Source: Amphimedon queenslandica
Taxonomy: Eukaryota > Porifera > Demospongiae > Haplosclerida > Niphatidae
Assembly (NCBI RefSeq): GCF_000090795.2
Contig: NW_003546437.1
Coordinates: forward strand, 109,626 to 173,575
Length of the DNA stretch: 63,950 nucleotides
Direction: 5' to 3'
Made by a program: the position numbers and the translations under genes. The notes beneath the pieces are model-generated. The model saw only the letters and a list, made by a program, of their open reading frames with translations. It ran no database searches and had not been told where the DNA came from. Numbering within the stretch: the first letter of the stretch is position 1; every line of letters starts with the position of its first letter. This document shows, piece by piece, positions 46,301 to 57,310 of this stretch.

Positions 46301-47450
46301 ATCAAATGGATCTTCCATATTGAGAAATCTCCTTGGTGGGATGGTGTTTTTGAAACGTTAATTTTCTCAGTTAAGAGGTGTCGCTACAAGATTATTGAAA
46401 GATCAAGGCTCACACAGGAAGAACTGCTCACAGTTACTACTGAAGTTAAAATACGTATCAGCTCTTGACCACTGTCCTATAACATTCAAGATAATTTAAA
46501 GTAACCAATTACATCAAATCATTTGATGTTAATTAGGTGCAGAGTTTTTGAAGTTTTTTCACTTTCACCTGACCCCTGGCTTTCTTTAATTAATAAATAA
46601 CTACGTCATATCCGCATTCTTCATGTATTTTTGGTATTTGGAATTGTTTTTGTTGCACAGAAGGGATGCAGATAATAGCAGCTGAATTTGTTCTGCCTGT
46701 TCTAGCTGCATAATTGTGGTGAAAGGAGTGTCATTGAGTTTATACAGGGACATCCAGAAAGGCTAAGGCCTTATCATTTTGACCTGATCTTTTTATCTGA
46801 AGGGCAGGAAGGACCTAGCAATTCTAATGGTGCAAACAAAATTTCTAAATTCCTTGTTTATCTAAAGTTATAACAAACAATCAATAGGTCAGGTGATATT
46901 CGTTGTTAATCATATATGCTGTGATGAGGAGGAAGATTTTTTGTCACTGCACAATTGCAGTCAAGAAGAATATCTTCAATCAGTCGAACTAGTTGTCAGT
47001 TATGGATCTGTTGGCAGAGGGAATAACTCTTAGAGCTGCGTGAAGCACACAGATTGACGTTTTGACAGTGCATAATGTGAGGGCAGATACATTTAGGAAA
47101 TGTATTTGTGGTTCACAGTGAGGATAAAACAAGAGGATTTTAAAACATGACAAGTTAAAGAAGTGATTTCAGGTAGAGATGGTGAGATCTGCATAGCAGT
47201 AGTAACAGTATATACTGGTCTGAAAAACACTAAACTTCTCAATAGGCCAGTTCAGAAATAAAATCCTATTCAAGTGAATAGAGATCTGCATAGACAGTCA
47301 CCATTGGAGGAATCTAATTCTAGTTTATTATACCAGAGGAGAGTGAGAAAATATTTGATGTCCATAGGCCACCTTCTGAAGGGAAGGGACCTAGATCAAC
47401 AGTGCCAGAATACCCACCACCAAGAAGATCCAAATGGTGTACAGCTGTGT
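43370..47450 (+). pseudogene. BEL/Pao pol (RT, RNase H, integrase)
   Basis: RT: HAVVKRDKQQNYN, GPSLNDSLHVG, NGFIADVEMAILM (first catalytic Asp), LRFKSDCVTASSFLFNATLHYH; after the insertion HYPTVADKTLCSISVDDVISG (VDD pair) and DLTLRKYVC. Then MQHVFSVVSKVYDLVGF, and the RNase H-side block ESRVALYWIKGERREWKPFV with YNPEDIPSHGTM (about 45190-45350). Integrase: LPRKNHLSLLCVLTAYSRL, FHNGVKETLLELRAQYCVLRA (45608-45994), CVTRAIHLDVLQNLSFEFF, QRGLPRRVLSPN (46088-46468). The C-terminal domain VHSEDKTRG, EVISGRDGEICIAVV, LLNRPVQ reaches about 47300. Many stops and frameshifts; an intact protein is not possible. Confidence 0.85.
43691..44396. mobile_element. 706-bp non-autonomous insertion with 11-bp target duplication
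   Basis: TGCACTACCAC occurs at 43680-43690 and 44397-44407. Removing the insert and one copy restores the BEL RT frame. The ends are only weakly inverted (GCATAGGCAG near the left end, GCGTAGGCAG reverse-complemented at the right). An 11-bp duplication would fit a MULE-type element; the interior encodes nothing recognisable. Confidence 0.8.
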
Positions 47451-48400
47451 TAGTTCGGGACTTGATCAAGATTCAATTACTCACATGTTACTTTCTTGAT
47501 GGACAACTCAACATGTATGTATTTATGGTGATTATTAGTTATTATTCTTGGTTTGAGTCTTATTATGTCTGCATAATTTGTGTACATATAATATGATGGT
47601 TGACTAGTGCCAATTGTGGAGTGTTTTTGAGAGTTCACAATGCACTTCATCATTATTAATAATTTTGTGTGCATGATCAGTTGAGTAACTGTTTTTTTGA
47701 GACGAGATCCTTTTTTGAAATGTATTGAGGAGGATCTTATAAAGAATGCCAATTTAGATACCCTACCTCCTTAAGAAAACCAGAAATACAATATCAGCAT
47801 CACTCCTCTAGTAGAATCAGTATCCCCTATCCAAGACTTCTTGCCTGATGTTGCAACTTTCATCCTATACAAGGTTTTCTTTTCATTTCAATAGCATCCT
47901 TTTGAACAGCAACCGTAAGTTGTATAGTGTTGCTAAGATTTGCAAAGTAAAACCTTCAGTCCTTCATTAGGATTATAACGAGATGATTCTAAACTACCAT
48001 ATAGATAGAAAATTTGGTGAAGTAAACCTTTGGCAAATTAAGGTTCATTCGCCTAATTTTTAGTCTTTTGTTTGATAAGACTCAATTAAAGCATACACAG
48101 ACTTAACATTTCTTCAGTATTTTGATTTTTGAACCACTTTTGGAGACAATTCGCCAAATTTTAGCAATGTAAATTTTCTAGCTACACAGTAGTATCCTCC
48201 ATTTTGCCATGTTATTAATAACTAATTCCCTCACAGAACAGTATTAAAATGAACAAAAGTGTCATTTAATTTTCATAATGATATTCAAAAAGGCAAATTA
48301 GCATCTTGTTTGATCATAAAAATATGCAGAAAAGATGCTGATGTGATAGCTAACAGTTACACACAGTTGCAGTAAGGTAGTATAGTTTGTAGGACACTCT
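47451..48400. other. Unassigned spacer
   Basis: AT-rich; the start of the LINE remnant (about 48400) may extend into it. No RNA gene or repeat seen. Confidence 0.35.
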
Positions 48401-48639
48401 CTTGCCCTATTATGGAGTCTCTCTGGGAGTTCTACTATTCCATCTGTTATACCTTAACAGCGTGCTGATAATAGCAAAAGATTTGCGAATCTATTGAATA
48501 AATTCCTTAACTCTGTTTTTGGCAAGGGATCTTCTGCTGATGCAGCACCACCTCAGTATCTCCCAGATTCCTCATTGTACTCTATTTTAATACTTGTACA
48601 AGATACCTTTGCAGCTGTGTGCCCTTTAAACCCTTTTAA

Positions 48640-50725
48640 CCCTTTCACAGTTGGGCATAAAAGTTTTTAAATCATCACATTGACTTTTTTTAACAACTGA
48701 GAAACCACCTTTTGTAATTGTTCCTAGAAGAAAATGATGGTTCACTTGTAATCTCCTGTATGCAGCAAATAACCACAAGGAACGATTAAGTTACCTTCAA
48801 ATAAACTTAGTAACAGTGGAAAAATAGAAATCGCCAACATTAAATACAGTATCATAATTTGAAGTCACTGGAGATGACTGAACTTTCAGCAAAGTTTCTA
48901 GAGATAGCAGAAGGGAATGTGGTAAGAGATAAAACAAATTTTTTTGGTATGGAGATTAGATAGATGATAAAGGTGTTACTGTTGCCTTTACTATCAACTT
49001 GTACTAGTTGCCCATGCAGCTTGTGCATGTTTTAAAGAACATTGTGTCACATTCGGTGTTGCCTATTAGTTGCATTCTTAAAATTTCTGACCTGTTAAGT
49101 AAAATAAGTCAACAAAAGGTAGCAATGCATGCACGCGTGGTAAGTGGTAAGTGTGAATACATGTACTGTAGCTGCATGTGTTGAGATAGCAGCAATTTAC
49201 TTGTTTCACAGTTGGTGTATTGACTGCATGTTTCTGTCCCCATCTGTCTTGATTCACATGTCTGTGTGCACTGTCTTTGGAGCATTCAGAGGATTAGAAA
49301 GAAATACCTAGAAAAAGAGTGGCTATATACATTATGTGACTGCATTATGTTTCACATACTTTTTCTTTTACACTTAGAGCTGATCTGCTGATGAATTTTC
49401 TTGGCACTTCTCTGCTTGAAATGTTTAAGCCGTATATGGTCACCTGTGTAATGCATTTAATACATATCCTTGTTTCCACAGTTTTCCCAATAATGGAAAT
49501 TTCCATTTTTTCCTTTGATCATGATTCATCAACGATAGCATTACATCTTTTCTTCAAAACAATGTCGTTACACTTAACTTCATAAACACCTGGATACACC
49601 CATTTGTACTGATCACATCTAAAATTTTTTTAATAGACATAAAAGTATAAAGCACACTGACGTTAGTTTCATTTTCCTTTTCCGCCAAATTGTCTTCTCT
49701 TTTCCCAAGGAATACAAAAAAATCTGACCTTCAATTGGCAAAACAGGTGGAGCTTCGGAAAATTCTGCTTTCTTTTGGTAGTAGCCTTCCTGAAAATACG
49801 AATAACTGCTTTTGTAGTGAGGTTATGTCCACAGCTAAATGATTTAGGTTTGCTTTTCTCCTGTGTCATTTGTACCATATATTTCAAGTTACTGAGTAAT
49901 TGCATCTACATATGAAGTGAAGTACAACATATGACGTCATTCCAATGTCATTGCCAGGCCCAGTGCTAATGCTATGATAATTTAAACTATATACACACAT
50001 AATAATGTGTTATAATCGTAAATTGCATTGTGATTCGATTCATTTCACAAATAAATAACATAAAATCACAAAGCCAAACTGTGCTTCACATGATGGTTAC
50101 ATGTATGAGTTCTCACTGGTCTGTTTTCAAGTCTCACCTGGTTCATCACTAAAGTCTTTTATAATTTCTTGATTGTCAGCATCGTCTACAGTAGATCTAT
50201 TAGCAATGTCTCCTAAGCTTCAAATCTCAATCTCGCTGTCTTCTCAATCGTATTAACTCTCCATGATTCTCTGGCGTTGAGCGCACAGTAGACATAGTAT
50301 GGCAGACTCTGTGAGATCTTTGTACCACCCTCCGCTTTTCAGTGTTGTATATCCGTCTCTGCAGCATAAATCTCAGTCAGAATTCCATCTCCGACTCTGT
50401 CTTTTAGCATAAATCTCCATCGCAACTGCATGTCCGACTCCGTCTTTTAGCAAAAATCTGTCACAACTCCATCTTATAGCATAAATATTAGTCGGAACTC
50501 CGTCTTTTAGCGACCACCCTTCATCTGTAACACTGCAAAACAACCAGCTACAGCTTATAACTTAGACATAAAGTAGAAGAAGGTTTAATATAGCCTACGA
50601 TACCTTTACTTTCTGCAGCATACTATTTTATAAATAGTTTTAAGCAGCAGTATGCATCTCAACACATAATGCATTACTGACACTTTCTAAGATCTATGCA
50701 TTAATGCATTATTGACCGTAAAGTG
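48640..50725. mobile_element. piggyBac-like element (TTAA insertion)
   Basis: Flanked by TTAA at 48636-48639 and 50726-50729. The left end reads CCCTTTCACAGTTGGGC; the reverse complement of the right end reads CACTTTACGGTCAATAATGC, a short CNCTTT-like terminal match. Excision at TTAA restores the LINE frame exactly. No clear PGBD transposase was recognised inside (minus frame 49669-49905, with CGHN and FFC, is the only candidate), so it is probably non-autonomous or heavily decayed. Confidence 0.75.
50363..50511 (+). repeat. Imperfect tandem repeat inside the piggyBac-like element
   Basis: Three to four units of about 45-55 bp built on GCATAAATCTCAGTC, CAACTCCAT and CCGACTCCGTCTTTTAG. Subterminal repeats of this type often hold transposase-binding sites; that role is inference. 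Confidence 0.65.
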
Positions 50726-51488
50726 TTAAGGCAATGGACTGTGATAATATCTTCCCATATGTTCTAAAACATGCAGCAACCCCTTTGCTGGAGCCTCTGC
50801 ATCATTTGTTTACCATCTGTATTAATAAAGCAAGTGTCTCTGATGATTGGAAGCAGCATCTAATTGTTCAAATTTCAAATACCGGGGATACCCAATATCT
50901 CTCCTTTCTGCAGTGTATAAAGTCTTTGAACACCTGGTTTTTGATATAGTGTCATGTCACTTGGCTAAAACCTCTATTTCTTGTCTGCAGTTTGGCTTTA
51001 TGCCACATACATCTACTGTAATACAGTTGTTACTCCATCTTCATCATACTTTTCAATTTTTAGAAAGAGGCCATCAGTTTGATATTTTACTTGACATAAA
51101 GGAAGCATTTGACTCTGTACCCCATGTTAGACTTCTCAAATTATGGGAAGCTGGCATACATAGGTCTGTGTGGTATTGTTTCAAGTTATACTTAAGTAAG
51201 AGACGTCAATGTGTTCAGATCAATGCTCACAATTGTAATTGGCTTTCAGTATGCTCAGGGGCACCAGGGTAGCATTCCGGGTCCCTGTTCCTTGTTTATT
51301 CGTAGTTTAAGCAATGGTTAAACAAGGTTAACTTGGGGTGAAGTTTGCATTAGCACACATGCACAATAGAGAGCATTACCTCAGTAGAATAGGTCACCGA
51401 GCACTCATCTTGTCAATAGCTATAGGGTAAAAGTGTTTCAAAAAGCTTGTTGCTGCATATTAGTCAACTTGGGAAAACTAGTCAGTAT

Positions 51489-54230
51489 GGTGGATGAGCT
51501 AAAGGAGGAAGGCACGACAGCTACTGGTGCAGGGTAGACTGGTTAGGTCGTGCTATCCCCTGCGGCACCGTTGCAAATTACTGATGCCCTTTTGGCAGCT
51601 ATAGCATTAGGAGGCCCATACACTGACTGATACACCTTCTGCAACTCCAGGGCGGCAGCCATGGGAGGTAAGGATACACTCTTCAAACCATGCTACAGCC
51701 ACATGCATACATAATACAAAAAGCATCTACATTCGTCATTGTGGATGGCATTGGTACCCACGTGTGTACTGATTTGTGCAAAGTGTGAGTCTAGTCAGTG
51801 ATGTGAGCTGGCTAGTGTAGTTAGAGGCAAGTGGCTTCATAGTCATGTCTCCTGACATGATGTGATGAGTCTGCCAACTCTCCCACAAGTGGCAGGAGAT
51901 AGCTCCTGGCTGTCCAATGTATATTTATTGAGTGGATGTTGCTTTAACACTGATTATGTCAGCGTCACCATAGTGAAAGGGTGAGGCTTCTTCCATGTGT
52001 ATGAGTTATTGTTTTCTTTCTGCCTTTGTATAGGCAGCCTCGCTGTGCTAAAAGTAGACCCAACCCTAAAGATATATGGCTCCTCCAGTCTGCCCAGACT
52101 GGTTCCAAGTGAAAGTTTGGACAGTGTGCCACTAGCAAGCGAGCCAGTGATGGCTACAGATCTAATCAAGGAGGGTCTTCCGCCAGTCTCAGTTAAAATT
52201 ATAGAGAGGATCAGGATGTGGGAGCTTTCCCAACTGATACAGGACCTCTGGATTTAATTCATTGGCAGTATTGAGAAGGCTTGGTTACTTTTCATATAAT
52301 GCGGCTTCCCAACAAAGGCAAAAGTTTATTAGTGATATCGTCTTGTCAGCAAAAGCATTCTCGATCTACGCTTCCATACTTTTAGAAGAGGAGCTAACTT
52401 CTATGGACAAGCGTATGGGCCTGTTGGCCTACTTTTATTTGAATACTGAAGTCTCAAACTATGTGTCGGGAACTCAGTGGCTTCAGTATGACACCAATTA
52501 TCGTAAGTGGGCAGCAGCAACAGGAAATTGAAAGATGGGTAATGCACTCGTTTCAATTTAAGGACGTTGCCTATCTCATCAAGTTGTCTACTCTACCCAA
52601 GCCCTACTAGGTAAATGCAGTAAAAATAGGGGGAGGCAGTCCAATCAATGCTCTAGAGTCTCCTATCCCTAAAATTTTGACAAGATGTGTCATTACGAAA
52701 AATCTGGTTCATGCAAATTTGCTCATATTTGCTACAGTTGCGAGAATTCTCATAGAGCAACAAACTACCTGGAGAATGAGAGGACGATAGGGAAATACAC
52801 TGTGCATTTCAAGATGGTATCAGTCATTAGTCTACCTCACCAACTCTCACTCACATCTACACACATATATACTCTCATTCTTACGTCCTGGGCCCATCCT
52901 CCACCATTGGGTGTGAACTTATATAGGTACAAAATTGTTGCATGCGTTATCACTCATCCTCAGTTATTATTTAATATAGGATTATTTAAATGGGGGCAAG
53001 ATACATGTATGTGCAGTTGTGCACAGTACGAAAAATAGTATGAGTTATTTAAGAATCACTGTGAGTTGAGAAATGTGGAAATCTATTTCCTTAACATGCC
53101 TCTTCATAGGATGAACCAATTGTCACTCACAATGTAGGTGGTTCTCTTTCCTGAGACAATGAAGCACTAGTGAAAGAGCAGACGGGTCATACCAGCACCC
53201 ATGTGGCGACTGGTCATTAGAGATACATCCACAAGCTGCTATGGCTGGAGTCTTGTATTACTTTGGGCCCTGAACCCCCAGGTTCCATGAAGATATAATA
53301 CCTTTTCAGGTGGGAAGGTGGGAGCTGACACTGAGAGACCATTCGGAGAAGCAATTTTCCAGGTTTATGGTGAAAGGTATTTCGAGGGTCTGTAGAGTAG
53401 GATTTTGTAGACAGCGGGGAACCTTGGGTCCAACATAGGGAACATGGTCTGTGACAACCAGAACTATCAGCTTGTTTCTGAGAACTTGTCAAGGGAATCG
53501 AGGCTAGAAATGATGATAATAGGAAACTAAATGGAGCAGAGGCCAGTCTACACCAGCCTAATTTCAAAGAATGGAAAGCCTGGAAAGTGGCGCCTTTAAG
53601 CAGACCTGTCTTCTCCAGAGTGCAGGAGCATGGATGATGGGATCAGTAAACAGTTGTCTTCCATTTCTTCTGCAACGGTGGACCACCTGGCTATGCTAGT
53701 CAGGCATGTCGGAAGGGGCTTCTTTGTCAAGGCAGACATCAGAGAAAAATTTGGAATGTCTCATCCATTGTTGCTGCTATGGTGGAGTGGAGTGGAGCTA
53801 TTTGGCTTAATGTGTGCACCGAAGCTTTTTACTGATGCTGCTTAATGGATACTGAGCCAACATGATGTTTGGAATGTGATGCACTACCTGAATGATTTTG
53901 TGTAAGTGAAGGACTTCGAGCCATAAAGGCACAGAGGGCTCGAGGGGAAGAGTTGAATATGCTTGGCTTCCCCCTGGATCAATAGAAGCTAGAAGGTCCC
54001 ATCTGGTCCCTTTAATTTCTCCGAATCATATTTGATGCTGAGAAACTCCAGCTACAACTGCCTGACAAGAAAAGGTAACAACTGAAAGAAGAACTTGCAG
54101 TTACTCAGGGAAGAAAAAGTGAACAATGAAGGAACTGCAGAGCCTATCAGACCTCCTTCAACATGCCGCAAAAGTTATCAGAACAAACTGACCTCCAGTG
54201 GTGTATTTGAAGGAGTTTAAAGGGAATAGG
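51489..54230 (+). pseudogene. DIRS-like retroelement (gag and RT)
   Basis: A gag-like start at 51489 (MVDELKEEGTTATGAG), then LIKEGLPPVSVKIIERIRMWEL (52160-52240) and VLSAKAFSIYASILL ... WLQYDTNYRKWAA (52262-52531). A cysteine-rich knuckle CHYEKSGSCKFAHICYSC follows at 52685. RT region: VGRWELTLRDHSEKQFSRFMVKGI (about 53310), KPGKWRL.ADLSSPE, then MDDGISKQLSSISSATVDHLAMLV, GRGFFVKADIREKFGM and LMCAPKLFTDAA (53630-53845), and KELQSLSDLLQHAAKVIR near 54130. These blocks match DIRS/Ngaro order. The tyrosine recombinase and split or inverted terminal repeats were not found. Stops and shifts are frequent. Confidence 0.75.
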
Positions 54231-54540
54231 GGCCCCCATCAACTTTTGTTGATAAAGATGTTTTCATTTGCTTTATTACCTACCACTTAGTAATAATAAT
54301 TAACCACATTGTAATCATTTACAATACACTGCACAGCTGCAAATGTACAATAAATGAGTAGTACGCAAACTCATTTGTCACCATAATTGACAATAGGGCC
54401 TTATGGCGCAATTTTGAGATTATTGTACAAAGTTATGATACAAGCTTTGCTCGTCCCATTCGCAAAGGTTTGACCCCAGTCCGTTTATATTTGCTCAGTT
54501 ACAGCCCCATCAAACAGGTAGAGGTAGTAGGAGCAGCCCA
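54231..54540. other. Spacer with a single MITE end
   Basis: 54378-54412 (TGTCACCATAATTGAC, then CCTTATGGCGC) matches the TIR of the KpnI-TIR MITEs at 8.7 and 11.8 kb, but no second end was found nearby; it is a solo or badly decayed end. Confidence 0.6.
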
Positions 54541-54549
54541 ATTCATTAT

Positions 54550-56330
54550 GTGGAGAAAAAGCACTTTAAAGATTTTATTAAAAGTATCCGTAGTCTTCCG
54601 TGTCACAGGAAAGGAAAATGGCTTTCTTCTACTTGGTACATGCCATTAGGGAGAAGATGTTATCATCCAGTAAATCACTGTGGCATGTCATGTACTGTGA
54701 CCACACCTACATTTAATCATGGCAAGATACTCCTGCCCCACGTGTGGAAGAAGTGGTCTTTGTCACCATAAAAATATATGCATTGCAACTAAATCGTTGG
54801 AAATTACCGATATTACAGCTGCTACTTGTGTTTTAAATATTAATTGTCACTTTACAGGATGTAATAGGTCAGTAGCTCATGGTATTACATAGTATGGTAA
54901 TTATACATGTACTCTTGCTATTAGTTTAGCTATAGACTTATTGAACTCATTACAGTATGTAGTGTATATGCATGTATGTGATATAGTAGGTTTACATTGA
55001 TGTCTCTAGTTATACATTCATGCAGGTTTGTATGTAGTAATGATTTGATAAAACATTATTGGATGCTCCTAATGAGAAAGTAAACATTGATAAAAAGATG
55101 GAGGAATTTACAACGTGAAAAGCAGACTTTGAAACACATACATCCTCAAACTTTGTATTATACTGTGCTCTAAGAAAAGTGTCTTCATTACCTATGTCAC
55201 TACTATTATTTCAATTGTTCTGGCTCTTTCAATTCAAGAGGTAAAGAAAAGAGATCGTTAATGCTTCAAGGTAGTTCCAAGATTGGATGTAATTCCATAG
55301 CATTTATCATGGCAAGGCAACAGTATTCATCGGGAGAAGTGGAGGCTGAGATCAGTGACTTTCATTTACATGAAACACAATTGGCACACTTGCGCCTTCT
55401 AGAATCAACTAGACAAATGATTGCAGCCAAGCTTCATGATGGTGTTTCAATTAATGCTACTTTCGACTCGATAAGAGATGGTGTAGATGATGATGTTGGT
55501 TGTGCTGAGCTTACCTCTCGTCAAGATATTCGTACCATAAGACACCAAGATAACATTAAAAGGATTCAGTATCATAAGAATGATTACTGTAGTGTTTACA
55601 TGTGGGTAAAATTTGCCAGAAGCAATGCTGATATACCACCTGTCCTTCTCTATGAGCAGCAAGATGTAGAACACACCAATGAATTAAATAATTTTTTTAA
55701 AGTGACATTGTGATTGGTGCACAGACCACTTTTTAACTAAATATGTTAATTAAAATTGAGATGAAGCTATTTCTATGGATAGTACCCACGTACAAACGTT
55801 TACGACTTTTGTCTCGTGATGATCCTACTTGCTATTTCCAAAGGTATTTCTACTTGTAATAAGGTAGAATTGGTGTTGCGAGACTGTACCAATATTAAAG
55901 CAATGAAAACTGGGAAGAAACATTTAAATGCTGCATTTACAGTAATACAATCTCTTGAAAGTAGAAGTATCACTGAGTTACCGGTAGCAAAAAGACCAGC
56001 TTCAAATGCAATAAGTGAAACTCAACTTCGATTTTATTAAACCAACAAAGAAACGTGAAGTTAAACCACGGTTACCTAAACCCAGTCTAGAGGAAGTTAG
56101 GAAGTGTTTTGAAGATGTTAAAGTTGAGGTGTGTCGAATTTGCTTTACTCAAAGCGATGACAAAATGGAAGTTATCGTGACTGGATACAATACCAGCTGT
56201 GTGATATTTGGTTTCACCAAGCATGTGTTTCTGACATCTATCAACTTGATGATAGCTTTATGCAACTATTGCATTGCAAATTAGATATAAGGTACAACGG
56301 GCTAAACGTGCAATTTAGATTTCAGGACAC
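54550..56330 (+). pseudogene. MULE-like protein with degenerate PHD tail, catalytic core missing
   Basis: 54550-54771 (YVEKKHFKDFIKSIRSL, KWLSSTWYMPLGRR) looks like the N-terminal region of a MULE/SWIM-family protein. 55261-55713 carries LAHLRLLESTRQMIAAKL, VSINATFDSIRDGV, ELTSRQDIRTI, DYCSVYMWVKFA and PPVLLYEQQDVEH. The catalytic part (normally IDATHGTN-type blocks) should follow but the frame stops at 55713. Sequence resumes with CTNIKAMKTGKKHL (55890), KKREVKPRLPKPSLEEVRKCF (56040) and VEVCRICF, then, frameshifted, DWIQYQLCDIWFHQACV, a PHD-like finger with one Cys changed to Tyr. A core deletion plus shifts make it inactive. Confidence 0.6.
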
Positions 56331-57196
56331 AACCTGTTTTCTTTATACTTTTTCTGCAATATATAAATTTTTCAATTTTATTCTGAACAGTGAAATACAA
56401 TAAACTTCACTTAACTTTTTAAAATAGATGATAACTGAGTAAAGAATTCTTTAACATGATGAGAGTACTTTAATTGTTATGATTGTTAGTATAATATTAT
56501 TTTCTATTGACGTATATCACTAGGCAAAAGCTCTTCAAGTTTTGCAAAACAGGCTGTAATCTCTCAGAGTTTTGTTGACTTTCAAACATCAGTGTATCAC
56601 AAAAGCATTTACTGCATACAAACATGATTCAGTGTTTACCTTCATTATGCCGCGATTGCAAGCTTTAGACCTTTTTAGAACCTGCATTCACCAGATGACA
56701 CAGCTAAATAAGCAATTGTCAGGAAATACATACTGGTGGCCATTTTTATTAATGGTTTGACTAATATGACGTCATAAGTTAACCCACCTTGCAATTAACT
56801 TTTAATGCCAGTTTTTTCATAAACAGAGGTATCCAGCAATGACACTAGATCAAAGATGGCATATATTTGTAAGGCAGTAAAACTGAAAATTTTTTTCTGA
56901 ATTTTTCTGCTAGAATTATTGTTATCAGTAAGCAATGAAAATAATGTTTTTAGAAAGACAGTTTAAATATTTTTATTTAGTTGTATAATAGTGTCATACA
57001 TTAAGTGCACATACATCCCATGATGTGACAACAATCGGCTATATCATTCTGCTTTCTCATATAATTAGTCCATCTTCATTAAATGTGCCTTCAATGTTAC
57101 ACTTTTTTCATTTTTCTGTCTTGAAATTATTTATGAGCCTTTTCAACAGATTTTTCAATAGAGCATTCTTGAAAATTAGTAATACAATAATGCTAA
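56331..57196. other. AT-rich spacer
   Basis: A 62-codon plus frame (56572-56760) is unrecognised. Nothing else seen. Confidence 0.35.
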
Positions 57197-57310
57197 AATA
57201 ACGAGTAAATAAAATTCTATTCATAAGAATAGGTAGGGTTGTCGAAGAATGAAAGAAACATGGGGGTTGAGTTCAATCATAATAATAATTAGTTAAATTA
57301 TTAATAATAA
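57197..57310. repeat. Left arm of a diverged inverted repeat
   Basis: Landmarks GAGTAAATAAAATTCTATTC, AGGTAGGGTTGTC and GGGGGTTGAGTTCAATCA are reverse-complemented, with many mismatches and indels, at about 59220-59335. Confidence 0.55.

Larger units (their letters stand above)
43320..47450 (+). mobile_element. BEL/Pao retroelement, decayed
   Basis: Ordered pol remnants of a BEL/Pao element: RT (43370-43690 and 44397 on), RNase H region, integrase and its C-terminal domain (to about 47440). No LTR pair was recognised. The RT is split by a 706-bp insertion (43691-44396) with an 11-bp target duplication. Confidence 0.85.
48480..51297 (+). pseudogene. Jockey/CR1-type LINE reverse transcriptase, interrupted
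   Basis: 48480-48636 encodes FANLLNKFLNSVFGKGSS and VQDTFAAVCPLNPF, the linker before RT. After a TTAA-flanked insertion the frame resumes at 50730 with AMDCDNIFPYVLKHAATPL and HHLFTICINKASVSDDWK. One frameshift near 50890 leads to YPISLLSAVYKVFEHLVFD, LQFGFMPHTSTVIQLL, FDILLDIKEAFDSVPHVRLL (catalytic Asp) and a decayed SGVPQG (SGAPG, 51265). Homology stops at about 51297, before the YADD block. It is a different copy from, and on the opposite strand to, the LINE at 19.4-21.3 kb. Confidence 0.85.

Noticed and set aside
53217..53567. Minus-strand 116-codon frame
   Set aside because: Antisense of the DIRS-like RT region on the plus strand.
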